Part shown: piece by piece, positions 1 to 6,075 of the stretch
Position numbering within the stretch: position 1 is the stretch's first letter
How the letters are laid out: the number at the start of each line of letters is the position of its first letter
Assembly (NCBI GenBank): GCA_945639745.1
Contig: CALZEK010000055.1
Span: 1-7,929, forward strand
Length of the DNA stretch: 7,929 nucleotides
Direction: 5' to 3'
DNA from: an uncultured Bacillaceae bacterium
GTDB taxonomy: Bacteria > Bacillota > Bacilli > Bacillales > Amphibacillaceae
The notes under the pieces: generated by a model
Seen by the model: only the letters and a program-made list of their open reading frames with translations
Databases searched by the model: none
Told to the model about the DNA's origin: nothing
Translations under genes and position numbers: made by a program

Positions 1-784
1 CTAAGACATTATTCAAAACAGCCAAGCTAGAATATCTCTCATCATTAATAGCTATCCCTTCATATCCAAAACATAAATGAGCTTGTTCTGTATCTTTAGA
101 TCTAGTCAATTCTTGAGCTAAGAAAGAAGGTTTTTCAATTTTATTTGGTTCATTTTGATTATCAAAATGATTAAAGTGTTTTTCTATTGTTTTAATAAAA
201 TCAGTATCTACATTTCCTGCTACTGAAACGACTACATTAGCCGGATTATAATATTTATTTTTATATTCAAATAGATCTTCACGCGTGAATGATTGTAAAT
301 GATTATCAGTACCTAGGATTGGATAACCTAAAGCATGATCACCATATGCAGCTTTTGATAATAAGTCATGAACAATATCATCTGGCGCATCTTCATACAT
401 TTTTATTTCTTCAGATACTACTTTCTTTTCTTTTTCTAATTCCACTTCATCAAAAGTTGAATTGAAAAACATATCTGATAATACTTCTATAGCGTGTTCT
501 TTATGCGTATCGATAACACGTGCGTAATAACATGTATATTCTCTTGATGTGAAAGCATTTACTTGACCACCGATTGAATCAAATGCTTCAGCTATATCTT
601 GTGCTGTTCTTGTTTTTGTTCCTTTAAACATCATATGCTCAATGAGATGTGAAATACCGTTATTAATATTAGTTTCATTTCTTGATCCTGTTAAAATCCA
701 AACACCAATCGTAACAGATCTAACAGATGTAATATTTTCTAAAACGACTCGTAGACCATTTTCACTTGTATGTTTTTCAATCAT
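1..784 (-). CDS. mlpA: M16 family zinc peptidase, MlpA/YmxG-like (3' end outside window)
   Basis: This encodes the first 261 residues of a processing-peptidase-like zinc metalloprotease (family M16, pitrilysin/insulinase superfamily); the gene continues past the left edge. The inverted zinc motif HxxEH is visible as H46-L-I-E49-H50, and Glu125 or Glu126 in VVSEEIKMYED fits the downstream zinc ligand about 75 residues later. Other segments typical of the Bacillus MlpA branch are TGSRNE (32-37), MMFKGT, GGQVNAFTS (72-80) and YYNPANVVVSVAGN. The full protein is normally a little over 400 residues. No signal peptide is seen, so it is probably cytoplasmic. The ATG start is supported by AAGGAGG (792-798) at 7 nt spacing. 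It lies downstream of pnp but is separated by a terminator and has its own promoter. The physiological substrate is unknown. Assignment to M16 is certain; the mlpA ortholog call rests on sequence resemblance and gene order recalled from memory. Confidence 0.9.
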   Translation of the reverse strand, partial: MIEKHTSENGLRVVLENITSVRSVTIGVWILTGSRNETNINNGISHLIEHMMFKGTKTRTAQDIAEAFDSIGGQVNAFTSREYTCYYARVIDTHKEHAIEVLSDMFFNSTFDEVELEKEKKVVSEEIKMYEDAPDDIVHDLLSKAAYGDHALGYPILGTDNHLQSFTREDLFEYKNKYYNPANVVVSVAGNVDTDFIKTIEKHFNHFDNQNEPNKIEKPSFLAQELTRSKDTEQAHLCFGYEGIAINDERYSSLAVLNNVL

Positions 785-840
785 AAAATTTCCTCCTTAA
801 AATACCGAAAATATCTTTTAATTTAACAAATCCTCATGCT

Positions 841-870
841 ATCATATCAGAATATCACAAGTAATGGAAA
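841..870 (-). promoter_or_regulatory. Putative sigma-A promoter (extended -10) of mlpA
   Basis: On the minus strand a -10 box TATGAT (841-846) is preceded by TGA (847-849), giving an extended -10 element TGnTATGAT. A 4/6-match -35 box TTTCCA lies at 865-870 with an 18-nt spacer. Transcription would start near 834 and give a leader of about 50 nt to the mlpA ATG. It lies downstream of the pnp terminator, so it plausibly drives mlpA independently. This is read by eye only. Confidence 0.5.
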
Positions 871-896
871 ATAAATGTAACTTCCACATAATTAAC

Positions 897-931
897 AAAA
901 AAAAAAAGAAACTGGACATCCAGCTTCTTTT
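897..931 (-). terminator. Rho-independent terminator of pnp
   Basis: On the minus strand the arm AAAAGAAGCTGGA (919-931) pairs with TCCAGTTTCTTTT (904-916). This makes 13 consecutive pairs including one G-U, around a 2-nt loop (917-918) that probably opens to four in practice. The 3' side continues as an unbroken run of 11 T on the transcript strand (897-907). It starts 5 nt beyond the pnp stop codon and should end the pnp transcript. Confidence 0.9.
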
Positions 932-935
932 GATA

Positions 936-3050
936 TTATTTATTTGAAGACTCTGTTTCAGCTTCTTCTTTTAATGCTTGTTTGCGTGATAAGTTAACGC
1001 GACCTTGGCGATCGATTTCTATTACTTTTACCATTACTTCATCACCAATTTTTAATACATCTTCAACTTTTTCAGTACGTTTATCTTGTAATTCTGAGAT
1101 ATGAACTAATCCATCTTTACCTTTAAATATCTCTACAAATGCACCGAACTTTTCGATTCGTTTAACTTCACCTAAATAAATTTCACCAACTTTAGCTTCA
1201 CGAACTAAATCTTCAATTATTTGTTTTGCAACATCAATTTTATCAGACTCTGTAGAAGATATAAATACATTACCATCTTGTTCTATATCAATTTTTACGC
1301 CTGTTTCTTCAATAATTTTATTAATCTGTTTTCCACTTGGTCCAATAACTGTACGTATTTTATCTGGATCAATTTGCATCGTAACAATTTTTGGTGCATA
1401 TTTTGATACTTCTTCTTTTGGTGCATTAATAACGTCCACCATAGATTTCAATATTGTTAATCGTCCAATTTTAGCTTGTTCTAAAGATTCTTTAAGTATA
1501 TTACGATTTAAACCGTCAATTTTAATATCCATTTGAAGTGCTGTAATTCCTTTTTCAGTTCCTGCTACTTTAAAATCCATATCTCCTAAAGCATCTTCCA
1601 GTCCTTGAATGTCAGAAAGCACTGAGTAGTTTTCTCCTGTTTTTATTAATCCCATTGCAATACCTGCAACTGGCGCTTTGATAGGTACACCCGCATCCAT
1701 CATTGAAAGTGTGCCTGCACAAATACTTGCTTGTGATGAAGAACCATTTGATTCAAGTACTTCAGAGACAACACGAATTGTATATGGAAACTCTTCTTCA
1801 GAAGGTAAAACTTTTTCTAATGCTCTTTCTCCTAATGCTCCATGACCAATTTCACGTCTTCCTGGACCGCGAATAGGACCTGTTTCTCCAACGCTGTATT
1901 GCGGGAAGTTATAATGATGCATAAATCGCTTTGTTTCTTCTAAATCAATACCATCAAGAAATTGATTTTCACTTAACGATCCTAATGTACAAACACTCAA
2001 AGCTTGAGTTTGTCCACGTGTAAATAAACCTGAACCATGTGTACGTGGTAAAATATCTGTTCGAGAAGCAAGGTCTCTAATCTCATCTATTTTACGTCCA
2101 TCTGGTCGGATTTTTTCATCCGTAATTAAATAACGGACACCATCTTTAACTAAATTATCTAAGGTTACTGTAACATGAACTAGTGTTTCTGTATCCTCAT
2201 CATCATAATTACTCAGAACACTATCTTTAACAGATTCAATTGCTTCCTCACGGGCTTTTTTCTCGGTCACTTTAATTGCAGCTAAAATCTCATCTTTTGC
2301 TTTAGCTTCTACTTCTTTTTCTATAGATTCATCTAGTTCAAAAACTTCAGGCACAAATTTTTCAACATCAAGTGCATTCACAATTTCTTCTTGGAATTCA
2401 ACTAAGCGAACAATCTCTTGATGACCAAACATGATTGCATCTAAAATGATATCTTCTGTTACCTCATCAGCACCAGCTTCAACCATATTAACACCATCTT
2501 TAGTTCCAGCAACAGTTAGCTCTAATTCACTTTTTTCTTGTTGTTCCAACGACGGGTTTACAACAAATTCACCATCAACCTGGCCCACATTAATACCAGC
2601 AATCGGACCATCAAAAGGAATATCAGATATCGATAAACTTATTGATGCACCAATCATTGCAGCTATTTCAGGTGAGCAATCTTGTTCAACGCTCATCACT
2701 GTTGTAATTACTTGAACTTCATTTCTAAAATCTTCTGGAAACAAAGGTCTAATTGGACGGTCAATTAAACGAGATGTTAAAACTGCATTCTCACTAGGTC
2801 TTCCTTCTCGCTTGATAAATCCACCTGGAATTTTACCTACTGAATATAGACGCTCTTCATAATTAACTTGTAATGGGAAAAATGGTAAGTCTTTAGGTTT
2901 CTTTGAAGCAGTTACAGCTGCAAGAACAGCAGTGTCACCATAGTAAACCATACAAGAACCATTTGCTTGTTTAGCCATTTCTCCAATTTCTACTCTAAAT
3001 GGTTTGCCATTAATTTCTGTTTCAAACACATTTTTTTGGTTTATTTTCAT
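936..3050 (-). CDS. pnp: Polyribonucleotide nucleotidyltransferase (PNPase)
   Basis: This is PNPase, the trimeric phosphorolytic 3'-5' exoribonuclease that degrades RNA to nucleoside diphosphates using phosphate and can add tails in reverse; it is cytoplasmic. The 704 residues show the full family layout. A first RNase PH domain spans about 12-145, followed by a helical domain and a charged linker to about 300. The second, catalytic RNase PH domain spans about 315-545, a KH domain about 555-615 (GPSG loop at 570-573) and an S1 domain about 620-690 ending in RVNLSRK. Active-site elements visible are [14 protein letters not shown] (336-349), [10 protein letters not shown] (395-404), the phosphate-binding SSS (437-439) and the metal-binding LGDMDFK with Asp490 and Asp492. 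The tail after 690 is short and acidic. AGGGG (3060-3064) lies 9 nt before the ATG. It is the usual partner of rpsO, from which a terminator separates it. I see nothing damaged. Confidence 0.98.
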   Translation of the reverse strand: MKINQKNVFETEINGKPFRVEIGEMAKQANGSCMVYYGDTAVLAAVTASKKPKDLPFFPLQVNYEERLYSVGKIPGGFIKREGRPSENAVLTSRLIDRPIRPLFPEDFRNEVQVITTVMSVEQDCSPEIAAMIGASISLSISDIPFDGPIAGINVGQVDGEFVVNPSLEQQEKSELELTVAGTKDGVNMVEAGADEVTEDIILDAIMFGHQEIVRLVEFQEEIVNALDVEKFVPEVFELDESIEKEVEAKAKDEILAAIKVTEKKAREEAIESVKDSVLSNYDDEDTETLVHVTVTLDNLVKDGVRYLITDEKIRPDGRKIDEIRDLASRTDILPRTHGSGLFTRGQTQALSVCTLGSLSENQFLDGIDLEETKRFMHHYNFPQYSVGETGPIRGPGRREIGHGALGERALEKVLPSEEEFPYTIRVVSEVLESNGSSSQASICAGTLSMMDAGVPIKAPVAGIAMGLIKTGENYSVLSDIQGLEDALGDMDFKVAGTEKGITALQMDIKIDGLNRNILKESLEQAKIGRLTILKSMVDVINAPKEEVSKYAPKIVTMQIDPDKIRTVIGPSGKQINKIIEETGVKIDIEQDGNVFISSTESDKIDVAKQIIEDLVREAKVGEIYLGEVKRIEKFGAFVEIFKGKDGLVHISELQDKRTEKVEDVLKIGDEVMVKVIEIDRQGRVNLSRKQALKEEAETESSNK

Positions 3051-3070
3051 TCTTAATAACCCCTATCTTT

Positions 3071-3076
3071 ATTATA
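3071..3076 (-). promoter_or_regulatory. Possible -10 box for a pnp promoter
   Basis: A perfect TATAAT lies on the minus strand between the rpsO terminator and pnp, about 20 nt before the pnp ATG. No convincing -35 box is present at 16-18 nt: that position falls inside the terminator hairpin and reads ATCCTG. There is no TG extension either. In such AT-rich DNA this could be chance. pnp may instead depend on readthrough from rpsO. Confidence 0.3.
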
Positions 3077-3085
3077 ATACAATAT

Positions 3086-3115
3086 AAAAAAAGCAGGATT
3101 TCTCCCGCTTTTTTT
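3086..3115 (-). terminator. Rho-independent terminator between rpsO and pnp
   Basis: On the minus strand an A-run plus GCGGGA (3103-3115) pairs with TCCTGC plus a T-run (3086-3098) around a GAAA loop (3099-3102), with one G-U pair. The hairpin begins 1 nt after the rpsO stop codon and has a 7-T tract. The A/T-flanked stem is nearly symmetrical, so it could also act on the plus strand, although no plus-strand gene is seen here. In E. coli a leaky attenuator sits at the same place between rpsO and pnp, and the same role is plausible here. Confidence 0.88.
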
Positions 3116-3116
3116 A

Positions 3117-3386
3117 TTATCTACGTAAGCCTAATTTTTCAATTAAATTACGGTAACGAACAACGTCTTTATTACGTAAATATTTAAGTAAATTACGACG
3201 CTGACCTACCATTGTTAATAATCCACGACGTGAATGGTGATCACGTGTATGAATACGTAAATGTTCGTTTAAATTGTTAATGTCTTCAGTCAATACAGCA
3301 ATTTGTACTTCTGGAGAACCTGTGTCATTCTCGTGTACTTTGTATTCATTAATAATTTCTGTTTTACGTTCTGGTTTAATAGCCAT
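3117..3386 (-). CDS. rpsO: 30S ribosomal protein S15
   Basis: This is ribosomal protein S15, an early-binding small-subunit protein that holds the three-way junction of the 16S rRNA central domain and contributes to an intersubunit bridge. It has 89 residues, the normal length. Family landmarks are [13 protein letters not shown] (21-33) and the RNA-contacting block [11 protein letters not shown] (46-56), followed by [11 protein letters not shown]. The residues conserved for RNA binding, His42, Asp49 and Ser52, are present. The ATG is preceded by a very strong AGGAGGTG (3394-3401) at 7 nt. The gene has its own promoter downstream of ribF, a structured leader that probably binds S15 itself, and a terminator immediately after its stop. 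It is therefore largely its own transcription unit, with pnp next. Confidence 0.98.
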   Translation of the reverse strand: MAIKPERKTEIINEYKVHENDTGSPEVQIAVLTEDINNLNEHLRIHTRDHHSRRGLLTMVGQRRNLLKYLRNKDVVRYRNLIEKLGLRR

Positions 3387-3393
3387 ATTTGGC

Positions 3394-3462
3394 CACCTCC
3401 TATTTTTTTAAATCACCTTTCCCCTAGCAATCGTCGGAGATTCGAACTGCCAAGCGAAGGTT
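3394..3462 (-). promoter_or_regulatory. Structured rpsO leader, probable S15 autoregulatory operator
   Basis: The transcript between the predicted start and the rpsO ATG can fold into a nested structure. An outer helix pairs ACCUU (3457-3461) with AAGGU (3415-3419). Inside it, CUUGGCAGUUCG (3443-3454) pairs with CGAUUGCUAGG (3423-3433), giving 11 pairs (three G-U) with one bulged U and a 9-nt loop. The stem contains a G-U pair next to a G-C pair (G3451-U3426, G3450-C3427), the kind of motif S15 recognises in 16S rRNA. The ribosome binding site AGGAGGTG follows at 3394-3401. Autorepression by S15 at the rpsO leader is established in E. coli and Geobacillus. Its operation here is inferred from position and fold, both read by hand. 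Confidence 0.6.
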
Positions 3463-3470
3463 ACTCTATT

Positions 3471-3499
3471 ATCATAATCCTTTTTTAGTTTAAATGCAA
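3471..3499 (-). promoter_or_regulatory. Sigma-A-type promoter of rpsO
   Basis: On the minus strand, -35 TTGCAT (3494-3499) and -10 TATGAT (3471-3476) are separated by exactly 17 nt; the match is 4/6 and 5/6 to consensus. The predicted start near 3464 yields a leader of about 78 nt before the rpsO ATG. The promoter lies just beyond the end of the ribF region, so rpsO expression does not depend on the upstream operon. Confidence 0.75.
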
Positions 3500-3508
3500 G
3501 AGTTATAT

Positions 3509-3655
3509 TTATTTATTAATTAATTTACGTATGTTGATTTCATCCGTTTTTAATTGGGCTTTTATTTCTTCAATCCCTGAAAATTTTTGTTCTTCTCTTA
3601 CAAATTCTAACCATTCTAGTTTAATTGTTTCTCCATATATGTCTTTATTAAAATC
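3509..3655 (-). pseudogene. ribF: Out-of-frame C-terminal remnant of ribF (riboflavin kinase end)
   Basis: Reading the minus strand from 3655 in a different frame from the main ribF ORF gives 48 uninterrupted residues and a TAA stop. They begin DFNKDIYGE and continue through LEWLEFVREEQKFSGIEE to a lysine-rich end. This is the typical C-terminus of the RibF/RibC riboflavin-kinase domain (DFxxDIYG ... RxExKFxG). The fragment has no start codon or ribosome binding site of its own and abuts the point where the main ORF goes out of frame. It is therefore the displaced end of the same gene, not a separate one. Confidence 0.85.
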
Positions 3656-4394
3656 CAAAACCTAGATTTGCCATTCCATAATATACTTTACTAGATACAA
3701 TTAGTTTAACTGCATAAACCCCTTTTTTAGGTAGTAAATATTCTTCATTCGTTTCTAGATTTGCAGTCGGAAAACCTATCAGTCGACCACGTTTATCACC
3801 TGTAACTACTGTACCTTCATATGTAAATGGTCTCCCCAATAAATCTCCTGCTTCTTTTACTAATCCCTCAGCTAACAATTTTCTAATTTGAGTTGAACTT
3901 ATTTTTGACTCATTCATTTGAACTTTATTTAATGCTTCAAAAGTAAATCTGTTTTTTGCAAATTTTTCGATATTAGTCATATTACCTTGTCCTTTATGAC
4001 CGAAACTAAAATCAAATCCAGCTACTAAATGAGTAATGTTTAAACCTACTATAAAATGTTCAATAAATTCTTCTGGCTTCACTAGTGACAATTCTTTATT
4101 AAATTTAATCACATAAATTTGATCTACACCCATTTCTTTTAATAGTCTTTCTTTTTCTGCTTGTGGGGTGATATATTTCACAGTTTTATTAGGACTATTT
4201 AAAACAACGGATGGATGAGGATGAAATGTTATTATACTGCATTTCTTTTTGTGTTTTTTTGCATAATCTAACGCTTGATTAATTACTGCTTGATGCCCTT
4301 TATGAATGCCATCAAAAAAACCTATTGCAGCAACTGAATCAGATAGATTTGTTTTGTTTAAGTCATGTGGATATGTTAAATATTTTGTTTCCAT
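3648..4394 (-). CDS. ribF: Bifunctional riboflavin kinase/FAD synthetase, frame-disrupted near the 3' end
   Basis: RibF phosphorylates riboflavin to FMN (C-terminal domain) and adenylylates FMN to FAD (N-terminal domain), in the cytoplasm. The FAD-synthetase half is intact: GFFDGIHKGH (25-34, with the nucleotidyltransferase HxGH), TFHPHP (56-61), AGFDFSFGHKGQG (125-137) and SSTQIR (166-171). The kinase domain begins with GDKRGRLIGFPTAN (199-212) and GVYAV (225-229) but stops at residue 248, two residues after MANLGF. The family is usually about 310-320 residues. The PTF motif and the strand carrying the catalytic Glu (EVxxFDF) are absent, and the remaining C-terminus lies in another frame. 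I chose the ATG at 4394 because AAGGTGA (4403-4409) lies 8 nt before it and it is 4 nt after the truB stop. An ATG at 4424 has no such site and would overlap truB. FAD synthesis could survive; riboflavin kinase activity is doubtful. Confidence 0.88.
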   Translation of the reverse strand: METKYLTYPHDLNKTNLSDSVAAIGFFDGIHKGHQAVINQALDYAKKHKKKCSIITFHPHPSVVLNSPNKTVKYITPQAEKERLLKEMGVDQIYVIKFNKELSLVKPEEFIEHFIVGLNITHLVAGFDFSFGHKGQGNMTNIEKFAKNRFTFEALNKVQMNESKISSTQIRKLLAEGLVKEAGDLLGRPFTYEGTVVTGDKRGRLIGFPTANLETNEEYLLPKKGVYAVKLIVSSKVYYGMANLGFGF

Positions 4395-4398
4395 TATC

Positions 4399-5316
4399 TT
4401 AGTCACCTTCAATTCTCGATTCATTAAAGACTCTTAATGCTCTTATTTGTTGTTCATTTTCAGGGTCAATATGATATATAGCTAGTAATTCTTTTTGATA
4501 CATTACTTTATACGGTATACCCTTAATAAATTGTTTGTTTTTAGGTAAGGCAAGCTTTTGACCAAATAAAATCAGTCTTTTTGTCTCTTCATCTACTAAA
4601 TATGTGTCTAAATGATCTAGAGCTCGACTAGTAGGTAGAATCATTTTTTGATATTCTTCATTTTTAACTATAGCTTCTATTTCAGAAAATGTAAACGTTT
4701 CACACTCTATAAACGAGTCACTTTCTATTCTTTTTAGATTAGACATATGAGCGGGGTAACCTAGTTCTGCTCCGATATCTACACAAAGTGTTCTAATATA
4801 AGTTCCTTTAGAACATGATATTTTAAGGTTAATACTATTTGTCTGTTCGTCCAAAGAGAGTAATTCAATATCATGAATAACAACTTCTCTTATAGGTCTT
4901 TTGACTTCTATGTTTTCTCTTGCATATTCGTAAAGTCGTTTGCCCTTTACACGAACTGCTGAATACATTGGCGGTACTTGCTTTATTACTCCAGTAAAAT
5001 TATTTAAAGTTTTCTTGATTGTTTCTATTTCAGGAAAAACATCTACATCTAATTGATTAAGTATCTGACCAGTCGCATCCTCTGTATCGGTTGTTGATCC
5101 TAAGGTAAGCTTAGCAACATAGACTTTTTTTAAATCCGATAAATAAGGAATGATTTTTGTTGCCCCACCTATACATATTGGTAATACACCTTCTACTTCT
5201 GGATCTAGTGTTCCTGTATGGCCAATTTTTCTTGTTTTTAAAATCTTCCTTAATTTAAAAACACAATCGTGTGAGGTTAACCCTTTAGGTTTCCATAATG
5301 GTAATATTCCATTCAT
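4399..5316 (-). CDS. truB: tRNA pseudouridine(55) synthase TruB
   Basis: TruB isomerises U55 to pseudouridine in the T-loop of tRNAs. The 305 residues match the Bacillus family in length and order. MNGILPLWKPKGLTSHD opens the protein, and the catalytic motif GHTGTLDPEVEGVLP (32-46) carries the nucleophile Asp38. The conserved KVYVAKLTLG segment holds Tyr66, and the substrate-pocket block PPMYSAVRVKGKRLYEYAR spans 115-133. CSKGTYIRTL (168-177) and a C-terminal PUA-like region from about residue 245 complete it. GGAGG (5324-5328) stands 7 nt before the ATG. It is coupled to ribF: the stop codon is 4 nt before the ribF start, and the ribF ribosome binding site lies within truB. A terminator-like hairpin separates it from rbfA, and I found no convincing promoter in the gap. 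Confidence 0.97.
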   Translation of the reverse strand: MNGILPLWKPKGLTSHDCVFKLRKILKTRKIGHTGTLDPEVEGVLPICIGGATKIIPYLSDLKKVYVAKLTLGSTTDTEDATGQILNQLDVDVFPEIETIKKTLNNFTGVIKQVPPMYSAVRVKGKRLYEYARENIEVKRPIREVVIHDIELLSLDEQTNSINLKISCSKGTYIRTLCVDIGAELGYPAHMSNLKRIESDSFIECETFTFSEIEAIVKNEEYQKMILPTSRALDHLDTYLVDEETKRLILFGQKLALPKNKQFIKGIPYKVMYQKELLAIYHIDPENEQQIRALRVFNESRIEGD

Positions 5317-5357
5317 TTTGTAGCCTCCAAAACAGTAATATAAATTAATTTAGCATG

Positions 5358-5394
5358 AAAAATCTGACCTGCTTTATAAGCAAGTCAGATTTTC
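5358..5394 (-). terminator. Terminator or attenuator hairpin between rbfA and truB
   Basis: On the minus strand AAAATCTGACTTGC (5380-5393) pairs with GCAGGTCAGATTTT (5359-5372), 14 continuous pairs with one U-G, around a 7-nt loop (5373-5379). The 3' arm ends in five T, most of them within the stem, followed by CATG, so the U-tract is short. It begins 7 nt beyond the rbfA stop. Its near symmetry means it could form in either direction. The lack of a clear truB promoter suggests partial readthrough. Confidence 0.8.
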
Positions 5395-5400
5395 AAATAA

Positions 5401-5742
5401 TTATTCTTCTAAATTACGTAACAAAGCATCAATATGATTACCATATTCATGAGCTACGTCATATTCAAAATTGATTTCTGGTACTTTTCTTAATCGAATT
5501 CTTCGCCCAATTTCAGAACGAATAAACCCTGTTGCTTTATTTAAGCCTAGTAAAGATGCTTCACGTTCACTTTCATCACCTAAAACTGAAAAGAATACTT
5601 TAGCTTGTTGAAGATCACCTGTCACTTCGACATCAGTTATTGTTAAAAACCCAATTCTTGGATCTTTAATTTTATTATTTACAATATCACTAATTTCTTT
5701 CTTCATCTGTTCTGCTACACGATTCGCTCGAATATCACTCAT
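5401..5742 (-). CDS. rbfA: Ribosome-binding factor A (30S maturation)
   Basis: RbfA binds the immature 30S subunit near the 5' end of 16S rRNA and assists late maturation; it is also needed for growth in the cold in E. coli. It has 113 residues, close to the usual Bacillus length of about 117. The family opening [14 protein letters not shown] is followed by [20 protein letters not shown], and by the KH-type fold with its kinked helix AxG at Ala70-Thr71-Gly72 in [26 protein letters not shown] then leads to a short acidic end. AGAGGTGA (5749-5756) precedes the ATG at 6 nt. It lies 54 nt after ylxP in the infB operon and is followed by a terminator-like hairpin. Confidence 0.97.
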   Translation of the reverse strand: MSDIRANRVAEQMKKEISDIVNNKIKDPRIGFLTITDVEVTGDLQQAKVFFSVLGDESEREASLLGLNKATGFIRSEIGRRIRLRKVPEINFEYDVAHEYGNHIDALLRNLEE

Positions 5743-5796
5743 TAATATTCACCTCTTAACCCTAGTTTAAAACAGCTAGAAGACTTAAGTCAACTA

Positions 5797-6075
5797 TCAT
5801 AACCTCTCGACGTCTGTTAAAGTTCTTTCTAGTTCTGGAAAAGAATCTATTGTTTCAAAAACTTTTTGCATCACTTTTTCAGCATAAACATATTCATTAG
5901 AGACTATTGCAATTCCTAACTTTGTTCTTTGCCACAAATCATGATAATCTAGCTCTGTAATTGAAACATTGAATTCTTTTTGTATTTTTGAAATTAAACG
6001 TTTTAGAACAGATCTTTTTTGCTTGAGTGAATGCCCTTCATAAAGCTTACATTCTACTTCTGCATAAATAATCAT
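5797..6075 (-). CDS. ylxP: YlxP-like DUF503 protein, function unknown
   Basis: This is a small 92-residue protein of the DUF503/YlxP family, with no established biochemical role that I know of. Conserved family features visible are the starting strand [13 protein letters not shown], the basic motif [13 protein letters not shown] (15-27), and [16 protein letters not shown] (35-50), followed by a strand (LGIAIVSNE) and a helix ending in a [13 protein letters not shown] segment. It has no signal peptide or membrane segment. The start overlaps the infB stop in an ATGA (6072-6075), so translation is probably coupled. A GGAGG (6089-6093) lies 13 nt upstream, farther than ideal. Its constant place between infB and rbfA in Bacillus-type genomes suggests a link to ribosome function, but that is inference from context. 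Confidence 0.93.
   Translation of the reverse strand: MIIYAEVECKLYEGHSLKQKRSVLKRLISKIQKEFNVSITELDYHDLWQRTKLGIAIVSNEYVYAEKVMQKVFETIDSFPELERTLTDVERL

Noticed and set aside
1221..1406. Open frame of 61 codons on the plus strand, antisense to pnp
   Set aside because: It lies wholly inside the well-supported pnp gene, has a low-complexity Phe/Asn/Ile composition, and no ribosome binding site was recognised.
2431..2715. Open frame of 94 codons on the plus strand, antisense to pnp
   Set aside because: Its Ser/Thr/Ile-rich composition is the mirror of pnp codons. There is no recognisable family and it overlaps conserved PNPase sequence throughout.
3423..3454. Possible tRNA gene in the rpsO leader, because of GTTCGAATC
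   Set aside because: Only a T-loop-like core is present. The T-stem has mismatches and no other tRNA arms can be formed around it.
3303..3488. Open frame of 61 codons on the plus strand across the rpsO start and leader
   Set aside because: It overlaps the rpsO start, leader and promoter on the opposite strand and is rich in aromatic residues, with no homology I recognise.
3648..3662. Programmed frameshift as the explanation for the two ribF frames
   Set aside because: A frameshift alone would join MANLGF to DFNKDIYG but would not supply the roughly 18 missing residues with the catalytic Glu. I also see no stimulatory structure or typical slippery heptamer.
4395..4424. Upstream ATG at 4424 as the ribF start
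   Set aside because: It would overlap truB by 26 nt and lacks a ribosome binding site. The ATG at 4394 has AAGGTGA at 8 nt and matches the usual RibF N-terminus.
5765..5793. Possible promoter before rbfA (TTGACT with 17-nt spacing to TTAAAC)
   Set aside because: The -35 is good but the -10 matches only 3 of 6 positions and lacks the key final T. The TTGACT is partly within a short chance palindrome, GACTTAAGTC.
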